Source of the DNA: Candidatus Campbelliibacteriota bacterium
Lineage (GTDB): Bacteria > Patescibacteriota > Minisyncoccia > Phycocordibacterales > CSBR16-193
Reading direction: 5' to 3'
DNA: 15,284 nucleotides
NCBI GenBank assembly: GCA_007129455.1
Contig: SKVL01000035.1
Coordinates: forward strand, 1 to 15,284
Both the position numbers and the translations under genes were made by a program. The notes beneath the pieces were generated by a model. That model saw nothing but the letters and a program-made list of their open reading frames with translations, was not told where the DNA came from and searched no databases. This document shows, in pieces, positions 1 through 6,588 of the stretch (the stretch's first letter is position 1; every line of letters starts with the position of its first letter).

Positions 1-4
1 CTTG

Positions 5-76
5 CTCTGGGGGTGGGATTCGAACCCACAACCACTCGATTAACAGTCGAGAGCTCTACCATTGAGCTACCCCAGA
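5..76 (-). tRNA. tRNA-Asn (GUU)
   Basis: Read on the minus strand, this 72-nt stretch folds as a complete cloverleaf. The acceptor stem is TCTGGGG paired with CCCCAGA, the anticodon stem CTCGA/TCGAG encloses the loop CTGTTAA with anticodon GTT, and the T arm is GTGGG-TTCGAAT-CCCAC. The discriminator is G, as expected for Asn. The three bases after the discriminator read CAA, so CCA is not encoded and must be added by a nucleotidyltransferase. The gene is transcribed away from the PEBP-family gene, and its own promoter lies at 99-126. Confidence 0.97.
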
Positions 77-98
77 ATGTTTTCACTTAACAGAGTGT

Positions 99-126
99 AT
101 AATACCAAACTTGAGCGACATGGCAA
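99..126 (-). promoter_or_regulatory. Promoter of tRNA-Asn
   Basis: On the minus strand a -35 box TTGCCA (126-121) is followed after 16 bases by a -10 box TATTAT (104-99). Each matches five of six consensus bases. The predicted start is near 92, about 16 bases before the mature tRNA 5' end, as expected for a tRNA precursor. This is a consensus match only. Confidence 0.6.
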
Positions 127-148
127 CATCCTCAGTGTTAAAATGCTC

Positions 149-175
149 TTGACCGAAGATATTATGTGATATAAT
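149..175 (+). promoter_or_regulatory. Extended -10 promoter of the PEBP-family gene, probably leaderless
   Basis: TTGACC (149-154), a 15-base spacer, and a perfect extended -10 TGaTATAAT (167-175). Seven bases after the -10 box puts transcription start at about 182-183, exactly at the ATG at 183 and downstream of the first in-frame ATG at 174. The transcript would then be leaderless and translation would begin at 183. The 15-base spacer is short, but an extended -10 can compensate. Confidence 0.6.
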
Positions 176-182
176 GAAAAAT

Positions 183-668
183 ATGAAGATCTCAAGCGTC
201 GCTTTTGAGGAAAAAGGAGCAATTCCCGCAAAGTATACTTGTGATGGAGAAAACATTAATCCGCCTTTGATGATTTCTGAAATCCCCAAAAAGACTGAGA
301 GTTTGGTTTTGATAATGGACGATCCGGATATTCCGGATTTTGTTAAAGCTTCCAAGAACATAGAGGTCTTTGACCACTGGGTTGTCTTTAATATCAAAAT
401 AACGGAAGGGAAGGGAGAATGGTCGGAGAATCTTGTGATTGAAGAAGGTGTTGAGTCTGACGGCATGAAAGGTGTGAATTCCACCGGAAGCTTAGGATAT
501 ATGGGGCCGTGTCCTCCCGACGGGGAGCACAGATATTTTTTCAAGGTCTATGCTTTGAGTTCCTATATTAACCTGCCGGAGGGCGCTTCCAAAGCGCAAG
601 TGGAAGAAGCGATGGAGAATTTAGTGCTTGATTCGGCGAAGGTTGTCGGTTTGTACGAGAGAAATTAA
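183..668 (+). CDS. YbhB/YbcL-type phosphatidylethanolamine-binding protein (Raf kinase inhibitor-like)
   Basis: This is a PEBP-family soluble protein of about 161 residues, the usual bacterial YbhB/YbcL length. Visible family motifs are IPAKYTCDGENINPPL near the N terminus, the DDPD ligand-pocket segment, DHWVVFNI, and GYMGPCPPDGEHRYFFKVYA in the second half. The first three together with the GxHRY-type segment form the family's anion-binding pocket. The biochemical role of bacterial members is unsettled. There is no signal peptide, so it is probably cytoplasmic. An in-frame ATG lies at 174, but the predicted transcription start falls at 182-183. A start at 183 (MKISSVAF) also matches the usual beginning of family members, so I prefer it. 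It heads a plus-strand run with DUF167, hibernation factor and a small membrane peptide. Confidence 0.9.
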   Translation: MKISSVAFEEKGAIPAKYTCDGENINPPLMISEIPKKTESLVLIMDDPDIPDFVKASKNIEVFDHWVVFNIKITEGKGEWSENLVIEEGVESDGMKGVNSTGSLGYMGPCPPDGEHRYFFKVYALSSYINLPEGASKAQVEEAMENLVLDSAKVVGLYERN

Positions 669-698
669 ACCGGAGGCATTTTCTTCAATCAGTTATAT

Positions 699-932
699 AT
701 GGACACTCTTCACATTAAAGTTCACACGGAAGCAAGAAAAGAAAGGGTGGAAAAACTGGATAACTATCGTTACGAGGTATGGGTAAAGGAGCCAGCTTCG
801 AATAACAAGGCTAACGAAAGAGTGATAAGTATAGCGGCCGATCTGGTAAAGGTTCCTTCGAAGTCTGTCAAGTTGTTGAAGGGTAGGAGGAGTGGATTTA
901 AGACTTTTATCATTAACAACGATAAGATATAA
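699..932 (+). CDS. DUF167 / YggU (UPF0235) family protein
   Basis: This 77-residue protein matches the DUF167/YggU pattern: an N-terminal beta strand IKVHTEARK, the central P-x(4)-NKANERVISIAADLV segment (family form P..GKAN..li..lA), and the tail KLLKGRRSGFKTFII (family form i..G..sr.K.v.i). Its function is unknown across bacteria and archaea. It lies 30 bases after the PEBP gene and 13 bases before the hibernation factor, so all three are probably cotranscribed. A GGAGG at 672-676 is 22 bases before the ATG, too far to serve it. No better-placed start codon exists upstream in frame. Confidence 0.85.
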   Translation: MDTLHIKVHTEARKERVEKLDNYRYEVWVKEPASNNKANERVISIAADLVKVPSKSVKLLKGRRSGFKTFIINNDKI

Positions 933-945
933 TTAAAGTATCACT

Positions 946-1329
946 ATGAGTGAAATAAACATAAGTATCAAAGGTAGAAATATGAAGTTAACCGAGTCGG
1001 TAGAAGACTACGCCAGAAAGAAGGTCAAGTCTTTGGAGAAGCTACTCGGTGCCGATGAGGAGGCCGGGATATTCGCTCAAGTGGAGTTGGGAAAAGAGGT
1101 CAGAGATCAGATGTCAGGAGACATTTTTGTCGCCAACATCGATCTCGATATCGCCGGAGAGGTTCACCATGTTGAGGTCGAGCAAAGTGACCTGTATGCG
1201 GCGATAGACGAGATGAAAGATGAGATGGCACGTGTCATCCGTACTTCGCAAGAGAAAAAGAGAGATCTTTTCCGTCGAGGCTCACTGAAAATCAAAGAAA
1301 TGTTGAGGGGGCTCTCGGGCAAAAATTAA
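946..1329 (+). CDS. hpf: Ribosome hibernation promoting factor, short form (HPF/RaiA family)
   Basis: At 127 residues this is a short-type HPF/RaiA protein, which binds the 30S subunit in the mRNA/tRNA channel and silences ribosomes under stress. The diagnostic features are the N-terminal INISIKGRNMKLTESVEDYA followed by KKVKSLEKLL, and the DLYAAIDEMKDEMARVI helix with basic KKRD after it. The long-form C-terminal dimerisation domain is absent; only about 20 residues follow the core. There is no Shine-Dalgarno upstream. It is the third gene of the plus-strand run. The choice between HPF and RaiA (YfiA) as a name cannot be made from sequence alone. Confidence 0.9.
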   Translation: MSEINISIKGRNMKLTESVEDYARKKVKSLEKLLGADEEAGIFAQVELGKEVRDQMSGDIFVANIDLDIAGEVHHVEVEQSDLYAAIDEMKDEMARVIRTSQEKKRDLFRRGSLKIKEMLRGLSGKN

Positions 1330-1350
1330 AAGTTTTAATAAATAAATATA

Positions 1351-1515
1351 ATGAAGGATTCAAAAAGTCTACTAAAAAGCAAACCGCCACTTGTAGCCAA
1401 GATGATAATTTACTTTGCCGCGTTAATACTCTTAGTGTTCAGTTTGGCGACATTGATGTCAATAAACGGAATCGTTGATAGCTGGTATTTGATTGCCGCA
1501 AGTCAGCCCTACTAG
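1351..1515 (+). CDS. Small single-pass membrane protein, 54 residues, unknown
   Basis: An ATG at 1351 opens a 54-codon frame ending in TAG at 1513-1515. The peptide has a basic, polar N terminus (MKDSKSLLKSKPPLVAK), then one strongly hydrophobic segment at about residues 18-36 (MIIYFAALILLVFSLATLM), then a short polar tail ending WYLIAASQPY. That pattern predicts one transmembrane helix with the positive N terminus inside. It follows hpf by 21 bases without an obvious Shine-Dalgarno, and a terminator candidate follows. I do not recognise a family. The clean lysine-then-helix design and its position in the gap between hpf and fmt argue for a real gene. Confidence 0.55.
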   Translation: MKDSKSLLKSKPPLVAKMIIYFAALILLVFSLATLMSINGIVDSWYLIAASQPY

Positions 1516-1556
1516 TCCGTCTTTTTTAGATAAGTTTTTTCGGGTTTTATGAAATC

Positions 1557-1590
1557 AAGCCTGTTTCAGTTTGGGGCTTTTTGATTTTTC
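1557..1590 (+). terminator. Candidate terminator of the hpf run, at the convergent junction with fmt
   Basis: AAGCC (1557-1561) pairs with GGCTT (1575-1579) across a 13-base loop and is followed by TTTTGATTTTT on the plus strand. The stem overlaps the last codons of fmt on the opposite strand. It is short, so this is tentative. Confidence 0.35.
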
Positions 1591-2459
1591 AGAAACTCTT
1601 CATACTTAATTTCCTTCCTTCCTTCGGGGATAACTTTTTGTATTTTAAGTTCTCCGTTTTCAAGTTCAGCTTCGGTTATGATGATACGGATTTTTTTATT
1701 CTTCCCAAGATCGTGGAAGAAATAGGGTTTGGGTTTGTCTTTATAGGCCTTAATCTTTCGAAAAAGCACTCCCGGAGGGTCGTTTTCAAAATCGAGGAAA
1801 GCGTCCTCTTTTTTTATGGCTGTAGTGTAAGAAGCCTCATTTTCATTCTGAGGTATCTCTTCCAAGCATCCTTCGATCCACTCCGGTATCAACTTGGCTA
1901 AAAGGCGAGCTCCTTCTCTCGCCGAATCTTTCTCCAATGTGGGAGCGTCCGGCGGCCAGTCCTTATACCTTAGCTTTCTTTGACCCAAAATTGGACCGTG
2001 GTCCATCTTCTCATCCATTCTCATGACCGTCACTCCCGTCTCATTCTCTCCAAGAATCGCTCCTTGGATCGGGGTGGCTCCCCTTAGTTTCGGTAAAAGA
2101 GAGGGGTGGATGTTCAAACTCTTGTGTTTCGGCATATAGATTACGGAAGCGGGTAGGATATGACCGTATGAGGCCACCACGAAGAGCTCCCATTCTTTGT
2201 CAGGCTCGGGACTAAGATCTTTCAGTTTTTGGACGGTATTTTCATCCTTGTAGTTCAAGGGTTGAAAGACGAAGATTGAGTTATTTTTGGCCCAAACCTT
2301 TGCCGGAGGCGGGCTCAGGCGTTGTCCACGTCCGGCCGGCCTGTCGGGCGAAGTAACAAGCAAGGAAGGAATGAAACCGAGCTCTTTCAAAGTCTCAAGG
2401 ACTTCGACAGAAAAACGAGAGCTTCCGAAAAATGCGAATTTGTTAAAAAGTTTACTCAT
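1566..2459 (-). CDS. fmt: Methionyl-tRNA formyltransferase
   Basis: Fmt transfers a formyl group from 10-formyl-tetrahydrofolate to initiator Met-tRNA. The N-terminal Rossmann domain begins FAFFGSSRFSVEVL. The catalytic core is clear: SLNIHPSLLPKLRGATPIQG (about residues 114-133, holding the catalytic Asn116 and His118) and MDEKMDHGPIL with Asp153. The 297 residues are slightly shorter than E. coli Fmt (315), mainly in the C-terminal tRNA-binding domain, where KKEDAFLDF and the following helix are still recognisable. It starts 2 bases after def ends, forming the classic def-fmt pair: Fmt adds the formyl group and Def removes it. The order priA-def-fmt is common in bacteria. Confidence 0.95.
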   Translation of the reverse strand: MSKLFNKFAFFGSSRFSVEVLETLKELGFIPSLLVTSPDRPAGRGQRLSPPPAKVWAKNNSIFVFQPLNYKDENTVQKLKDLSPEPDKEWELFVVASYGHILPASVIYMPKHKSLNIHPSLLPKLRGATPIQGAILGENETGVTVMRMDEKMDHGPILGQRKLRYKDWPPDAPTLEKDSAREGARLLAKLIPEWIEGCLEEIPQNENEASYTTAIKKEDAFLDFENDPPGVLFRKIKAYKDKPKPYFFHDLGKNKKIRIIITEAELENGELKIQKVIPEGRKEIKYEEFLKNQKAPN

Positions 2460-2461
2460 TT

Positions 2462-2968
2462 TTATTCGACAGGCTCCTCCTTCTTCAATTTGACAGCCTT
2501 GTCGGTGAACAAGATACCGTCCAAATGGTCTATTTCGTGCTGGAAAACTTGAGAGAGAACACCGCTTGCGCCTTCTTGAAAAGGCTCTCCCTTTTCATCG
2601 AGTGCCCTAATCTTCACTTTTTTAGACCTTTCGACGTAACCGTACCACCAGCGGACACTTAAACATCCTTCTTCCATAAGCTCCGTATCTTTCGATCTTT
2701 TTACTATTACGGGGTTTATGTAAACCTTGTCAGGCGGTAGTTCCGTAGTTTTTTTCATGTGACCCAAGAGCTTGCCGGAGACAAGAAAAACTTTTATTGA
2801 CTCTCCTATTTGCGGTGCGGCGATGGCAAAGCCGTCCTTTTCTTGCTCCAAGGCTTCTCTCATCCGATCGAGGGTGTTTTTTATGTAATCCGTCGATATC
2901 TCTTCCGGTTCTATCTCGCGGGCCTTTTGAAGTAGTATGTCATTGCCTTTTTGGAGGATTGGGGTCAT
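2462..2968 (-). CDS. def: Peptide deformylase
   Basis: Def is a metalloenzyme that removes the N-formyl group from nascent proteins. All three signature motifs are present: motif 1 as GFAIAAPQIG (residues 46-55, family form GxGxAAxQ), motif 2 EGCLS with the metal ligand Cys102, and motif 3 QHEIDHLDG with His144, Glu145 and His148. The length, 168 residues, is normal. Motif 1 has Phe-Ala in place of the usual small residue-Gly but keeps the essential AAPQ. The start codon lies 10 bases after the priA stop, and the gene is followed by fmt after 2 bases, indicating one transcript. Confidence 0.97.
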   Translation of the reverse strand: MTPILQKGNDILLQKAREIEPEEISTDYIKNTLDRMREALEQEKDGFAIAAPQIGESIKVFLVSGKLLGHMKKTTELPPDKVYINPVIVKRSKDTELMEEGCLSVRWWYGYVERSKKVKIRALDEKGEPFQEGASGVLSQVFQHEIDHLDGILFTDKAVKLKKEEPVE

Positions 2969-2978
2969 TTTTTGAAAA

Positions 2979-4865
2979 TTAAACTATTGTCGGGGGATGT
3001 ACCGCAACTTTATACTCCGGAGGCAAAGATTTCAAGCCCTCGACGATCTTTTCATCGGGCCATTCCAAACGAGGGGACCTCAAAAGCATCTTTTTCACTC
3101 TCTGTCCGCGGACCCTCTCCGATATGGAGCGAAAGAAAATCGGCTGGTGTGAAGCGAAGATACATTCAAGAATTTTCTCTTTTTCTTCCAGTTTAAATTT
3201 ATTTCCCGAGAAAGTTACGGTTATTGGGATGGAGAAGGGGGGGTAGAAAAGTTTTTTACGAATATCCAACTCTTCCTCAAAAAACTTAAAAACATTCTTC
3301 CTCTTTATGTCCGAGAGAAGACGTTGTTCGGGGGCCCTTGTCTGAATAATCATATTTCTTTCAGTAGTCAAAGCCATCTCCATAAGTACACGGAAGACCT
3401 TTTCCCCGGAAGAATAATTCGGGTATGTCAAAAGAGAGTCTATGGAAGCTATCGCTGTTGTTTGAATCTCAATATTATCCGAGCGGATTTTGTTGACGGC
3501 CATCTCGGTCCCGACTAGTATGCTCCCGGGTGTATTTTTAAACTTACTCCAGATCATTTCTTCCTTTTTGACGGTACCTGTATTGTCCGAGTCCATTCTC
3601 AAAACTTCTCTTTTAGGAAAAGCTTTTTCCAAAAGCCCGACAACACGTTCACTCCCAATTCCAAGCTGAGTCAGTCTCCACGACTTGCACTTGGGACATT
3701 TATCTCTCGGCTCATGAGAATAACCGCAGGTGTGACAGATAAAGAGACGTTTTTTCTCTTTTCCGTGAAGCACAGTGGGAGAGAAACATTTGGGGCAGAA
3801 GAAAGTGTACCCGCAATCGCTACAAGTTGTCGTTGGGGCAAGTCCCCGTCTAGCCGTATATACGAAGCTATGACCCGAAGTGGATCTTTTGAGACTCTCC
3901 AGAAGCGTTGAACTCAAAAAGGGCAAGAGGGGGTTTTTTTCTTCTTCGAGTCCGGTCATGTCGATAACCGAAACCTCCGCACCTTCTCTGTAACTTTTTT
4001 GAACCGATCCCGCTTCGGAAAACTTCTCATCCTCGTATTCTTTGTATGTCTCCACGGACAAAACACTATCGGCAGCAATGAACTTGACTCCGGTTTTTTG
4101 GGCCAACATACGAGCGAAAAAACCAAGATTGAAAAAAGGCCTTTTGGTTGTGTAATATGAATCGGAGGCTTCCCGTTCAAGAATGAGAGTATCGAATGAG
4201 CCGTCAATGGCGGACAAAAAAAGACTCGTCGACACTATCAGTTTGGCTTCTTTATCAGATATCTTCTCCCAAGCCTCCCGTGTAGCTTTAACGGACATGC
4301 TCCCATGAAGAGAGAACGTCGCGTGTTCTATACCTTTTTTTAGTCTATCGGCGATGTACTCAACATCTTTCTTTGTGGGCACGCATATGAAAACACCCCT
4401 ACCGCGAGCAAGAGATCCTCTTATATACTGTTTATAAAAGGTGATACGGTCTTCTCGGGAAACTTGCAACACCATAGCTTCTGGTTTCATTTCATTTATC
4501 GTCTTCTTTTTATCTTTTTTGATATCGGGAGGTTTATCCAAAACGGCTTTCGGGGTGGATGCTTTCAAGATACCCCCCAAGGAAACCGCATAGAACTCGG
4601 AGGTAGCTTGTGCCGCCTCAATAACATCAGCGGAGTAGAGGCTTTTGGTAAGTATATTATTAATTTTTTTAAGTTTATAACTTCCTGATTTTATTCGAGT
4701 TTTGGCGTCACTGACGGACTCTTTACCGACAACCAAAGCTGGGGTAACCTTGTTCCTTATATCAACAGACACGATCGAACCCAAACTCAAATCCAGATCC
4801 GTAAAATAGCTGAGCTCTTCTTTGCCCGTTGTTTGGGACAAAGGTGTAACGTTAACCAAATTCAT
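2979..4865 (-). CDS. priA: PriA (primosomal protein N') homologue with degenerate ATPase motifs
   Basis: PriA restarts stalled replication forks. Family identity is set by the eight-cysteine zinc module at residues 348-393 (CSDC, CPKC, CHTC, CPKC), by GIGSERVVGLLEKAFP, RMDSDNTG, GTEMAVNKI and IIQTRAPEQ, and by the length of 628 residues. The helicase motor looks broken. Where a GxGKT Walker A is expected (about 131-146) the sequence reads MVLQVSREDRITFYK. The DEEH box is replaced by LEREASDSYY (229-238). The SATPS motif reads AADSVLS, and GRAGR is replaced by MALTTERN. It probably acts as a DNA-binding or primosome scaffold without ATP-driven unwinding. Actinobacterial PriA-like proteins without helicase motifs are a known precedent. 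It heads the priA-def-fmt operon from a near-leaderless promoter. Confidence 0.9.
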   Translation of the reverse strand: MNLVNVTPLSQTTGKEELSYFTDLDLSLGSIVSVDIRNKVTPALVVGKESVSDAKTRIKSGSYKLKKINNILTKSLYSADVIEAAQATSEFYAVSLGGILKASTPKAVLDKPPDIKKDKKKTINEMKPEAMVLQVSREDRITFYKQYIRGSLARGRGVFICVPTKKDVEYIADRLKKGIEHATFSLHGSMSVKATREAWEKISDKEAKLIVSTSLFLSAIDGSFDTLILEREASDSYYTTKRPFFNLGFFARMLAQKTGVKFIAADSVLSVETYKEYEDEKFSEAGSVQKSYREGAEVSVIDMTGLEEEKNPLLPFLSSTLLESLKRSTSGHSFVYTARRGLAPTTTCSDCGYTFFCPKCFSPTVLHGKEKKRLFICHTCGYSHEPRDKCPKCKSWRLTQLGIGSERVVGLLEKAFPKREVLRMDSDNTGTVKKEEMIWSKFKNTPGSILVGTEMAVNKIRSDNIEIQTTAIASIDSLLTYPNYSSGEKVFRVLMEMALTTERNMIIQTRAPEQRLLSDIKRKNVFKFFEEELDIRKKLFYPPFSIPITVTFSGNKFKLEEKEKILECIFASHQPIFFRSISERVRGQRVKKMLLRSPRLEWPDEKIVEGLKSLPPEYKVAVHPPTIV

Positions 4866-4874
4866 ATTGATGCA

Positions 4875-4883
4875 AGTATAGCA
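4875..4883 (-). promoter_or_regulatory. Extended -10 promoter of priA-def-fmt, near-leaderless
   Basis: On the minus strand TGcTATACT (4883-4875) forms an extended -10 element. A weak -35 (TTTAAG) lies 17 bases upstream of TATACT. Transcription would start at about 4868, three bases before the priA ATG at 4865. No Shine-Dalgarno could fit in so short a leader. Confidence 0.5.
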
Positions 4884-4946
4884 CCTCTTAAAGCACTCTT
4901 AAAACCTAAAAAACTCTCCAGCAACGGAGTTCGACTCCCGTGTCGG

Positions 4947-6470
4947 TTAGATGTTGGATTGAAACTCTATTGATGCTCCCAGGCTGTTCAGTCTCTCGAT
5001 TATGCTCTCATAACCTCGGTTTATGCTGTATATATTGCGCAGAATCGAAGTACCGTCGGCTGCCAGCATCCCTATCAAGATTATGGCGGCGGGTCTGAGG
5101 GCCGGCGGACAGATAATCTCATTGGCTCTCAAGGGAGTCTTACCCGTAACATATACCCTGTGAGGATCGGCCAAAATGGTCTTCGCTCCAAGCTTGTCGA
5201 GCTCTTTGTAGTAGAGGGCTCGTTCTTCGTAAACCCAGTCGTGTATTAAGGTTTGACCTTCGACTTGGGTCGCTATTATCGCGAAGAACGGCAAGTTGTC
5301 TATATTGAGCCCGGGATAAGGCCTCGGTTCTATCTTTATGTTCAAGGCTTTCATTTTGGAAGGGTAGGTGGTTATATCAACGAGTTTGGTCTGTCCGTTT
5401 TTTGAGAGATACTGCTTGCTTCTTTTGTATCTAAAACCCATCTTTTCAAGTTTCAATAGCTCCAACTCAAGGAAATCTATGGGGCATCGTTTTATGGTAA
5501 TTGATGAATTGGTAACGATTGCTGTCGCCAAGAAGAACATGGACTCAATCGGGTCTTCACTCAAGTCGTATGAAACATCTTTGTTAACCTCGGAGAGACC
5601 TTTAATCTTGAGTGTGGTGGTACCAATGCCTTCTATCTCAACCCCCAGCTCCTTCAAGAAAAAACACATCTCCTGAACTTGGTAGTTGGCCGAAGCGAAC
5701 TTTACGGTAGTCTCCTCAGGTATTCCGGCGGCGGCCATCAAGACATTCTCGGTGACGGTGTCCCCAGACTCGTAAAGAACAACAGTGTTTCCTTTGAGTG
5801 AACGAGCTGAAACTTTGTATTTACCCGCACCTTCTTCTATGGACATACCCAAGGACTCCAAAGCAAAGACGTGTGGCTTGGTGTTTCGGCTACCGAGCCT
5901 GCATCCACCAGCCAAAGGCAAGCGAAAAGAGGACATACGGTGTATCAAGGGCCCCAAGAACATGATTATGCTTCTTGTTTTTCCGGCAGCTTCTTCATTG
6001 ATATTTTTGAGGGAGATCCTTTCGGGAGGAGTTATGGTAAGGTCGTTCTCTTTCCAGACGACCTCAAACCCTATGCTTTCAAGTACCTCTATTATCCTGA
6101 AAACCTCTTCTATCCGAGGAACGTTTTTTAAATTTGTTTTACCTTTGTTCATGATAGAGGCACACAAAAGTCCGACGGCCCCGTTTTTGGAAGTACGTGT
6201 TTCTATGGTTCCTTTCAACTTCTTTCCGCCCTCTATCTTTACGGTCAAGGTCCCGGAGTCCATGTGAAAAAGATTTATTCCCAGAGCGTGGTTCAGTTTG
6301 GACAAAGTCACGGCGCTGACGTTTTGGTCGCCTCGCTCTATTCTGGCAATGGCGCTTTGGGTCGTACCAAGTCTTTGAGCCAAATCGTTTTGGGTTAAGT
6401 TATGCTTTTCTCTGAATCTTTGTATAAGGGAACCAATCTTATTGAGTTGTAAAGAATTGTTGTTTTTCAT
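4947..6470 (-). CDS. murA: XRE-family HTH fused to MurA (UDP-GlcNAc 1-carboxyvinyltransferase)
   Basis: MurA transfers enolpyruvate from PEP to UDP-GlcNAc, the first committed step of peptidoglycan synthesis in the cytoplasm. The MurA part runs from about residue 72 to 505. Expected residues are present: the SKN pair (94-96), TRS with the equivalent of E. coli Arg91, the catalytic loop LAGGCRLGSR with Cys190 and Arg195 (E. coli Cys115, Arg120), the catalytic-Asp region NIDNLPFF (Asp391), and INRGYESI near the C terminus. The usual PTDMQ sequence around that Asp is altered. Unusually, residues 12-64 form a complete Cro/CI-type HTH (LTQNDLAQRLGTTQSAIARI), giving 507 residues against about 420 normally. 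The fusion is in frame with no break. The gene stands alone, 81 bases before priA on the same strand. Cys190 predicts fosfomycin sensitivity. Confidence 0.93.
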   Translation of the reverse strand: MKNNNSLQLNKIGSLIQRFREKHNLTQNDLAQRLGTTQSAIARIERGDQNVSAVTLSKLNHALGINLFHMDSGTLTVKIEGGKKLKGTIETRTSKNGAVGLLCASIMNKGKTNLKNVPRIEEVFRIIEVLESIGFEVVWKENDLTITPPERISLKNINEEAAGKTRSIIMFLGPLIHRMSSFRLPLAGGCRLGSRNTKPHVFALESLGMSIEEGAGKYKVSARSLKGNTVVLYESGDTVTENVLMAAAGIPEETTVKFASANYQVQEMCFFLKELGVEIEGIGTTTLKIKGLSEVNKDVSYDLSEDPIESMFFLATAIVTNSSITIKRCPIDFLELELLKLEKMGFRYKRSKQYLSKNGQTKLVDITTYPSKMKALNIKIEPRPYPGLNIDNLPFFAIIATQVEGQTLIHDWVYEERALYYKELDKLGAKTILADPHRVYVTGKTPLRANEIICPPALRPAAIILIGMLAADGTSILRNIYSINRGYESIIERLNSLGASIEFQSNI

Positions 6471-6479
6471 ATTGAATGC

Positions 6480-6506
6480 AGTATATCACATACGCTATAT
6501 GTGCAA
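6480..6506 (-). promoter_or_regulatory. murA promoter with inverted repeat in the spacer (candidate autoregulatory operator)
   Basis: On the minus strand TTGCAC (6506-6501), a 15-base spacer and the extended -10 TGaTATACT (ending 6480) form the promoter. The predicted start is about 6473, three bases before the ATG at 6470. CACATA (6487-6492) and TATGTG (6498-6503) are perfect inverted arms separated by 5 bases. They fill the -35/-10 spacer, a typical site for a Cro/CI-type repressor. That the HTH-MurA protein itself binds here is inference. Confidence 0.5.
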
Positions 6507-6548
6507 TGTTCATAAGTGGATTACTTTGAGGGTTTCGAATTTGGCGAA

Positions 6549-6577
6549 TTGTTAATATTTGATATATAATATATTAT
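6549..6577 (+). promoter_or_regulatory. mreB promoter, near-leaderless
   Basis: TTGTTA (6549-6554), 17 bases, and TATTAT (6572-6577) predict a start at about 6584, five bases before the mreB ATG. A second -10 candidate, TATAAT (6565-6570), would start transcription near 6577. Either way the leader is 12 bases or less and holds no Shine-Dalgarno. Confidence 0.5.
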
Positions 6578-6588
6578 CTTAATAATAT

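Noticed and set aside
174..182. ATG at 174 as the start of the PEBP-family protein
   Set aside because: The perfect extended -10 TGaTATAAT covers 167-175, so transcription would start after this ATG. The ATG at 183 also fits the family N terminus better. A longer transcript from further upstream cannot be excluded.
83..544. Long minus-strand frame of 153 codons across the PEBP-family gene
   Set aside because: It mirrors a clear family match on the plus strand and has no recognisable motifs of its own.
4918..4946. Sequence resembling a tRNA T arm and acceptor end (AACGGAGTTCGACTCCCG) between murA and priA
   Set aside because: The 5-bp T stem does not pair in register and no matching 5' acceptor or anticodon arm exists upstream. 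It folds only as a small hairpin with a bulge. A tRNA relic or att site cannot be supported.
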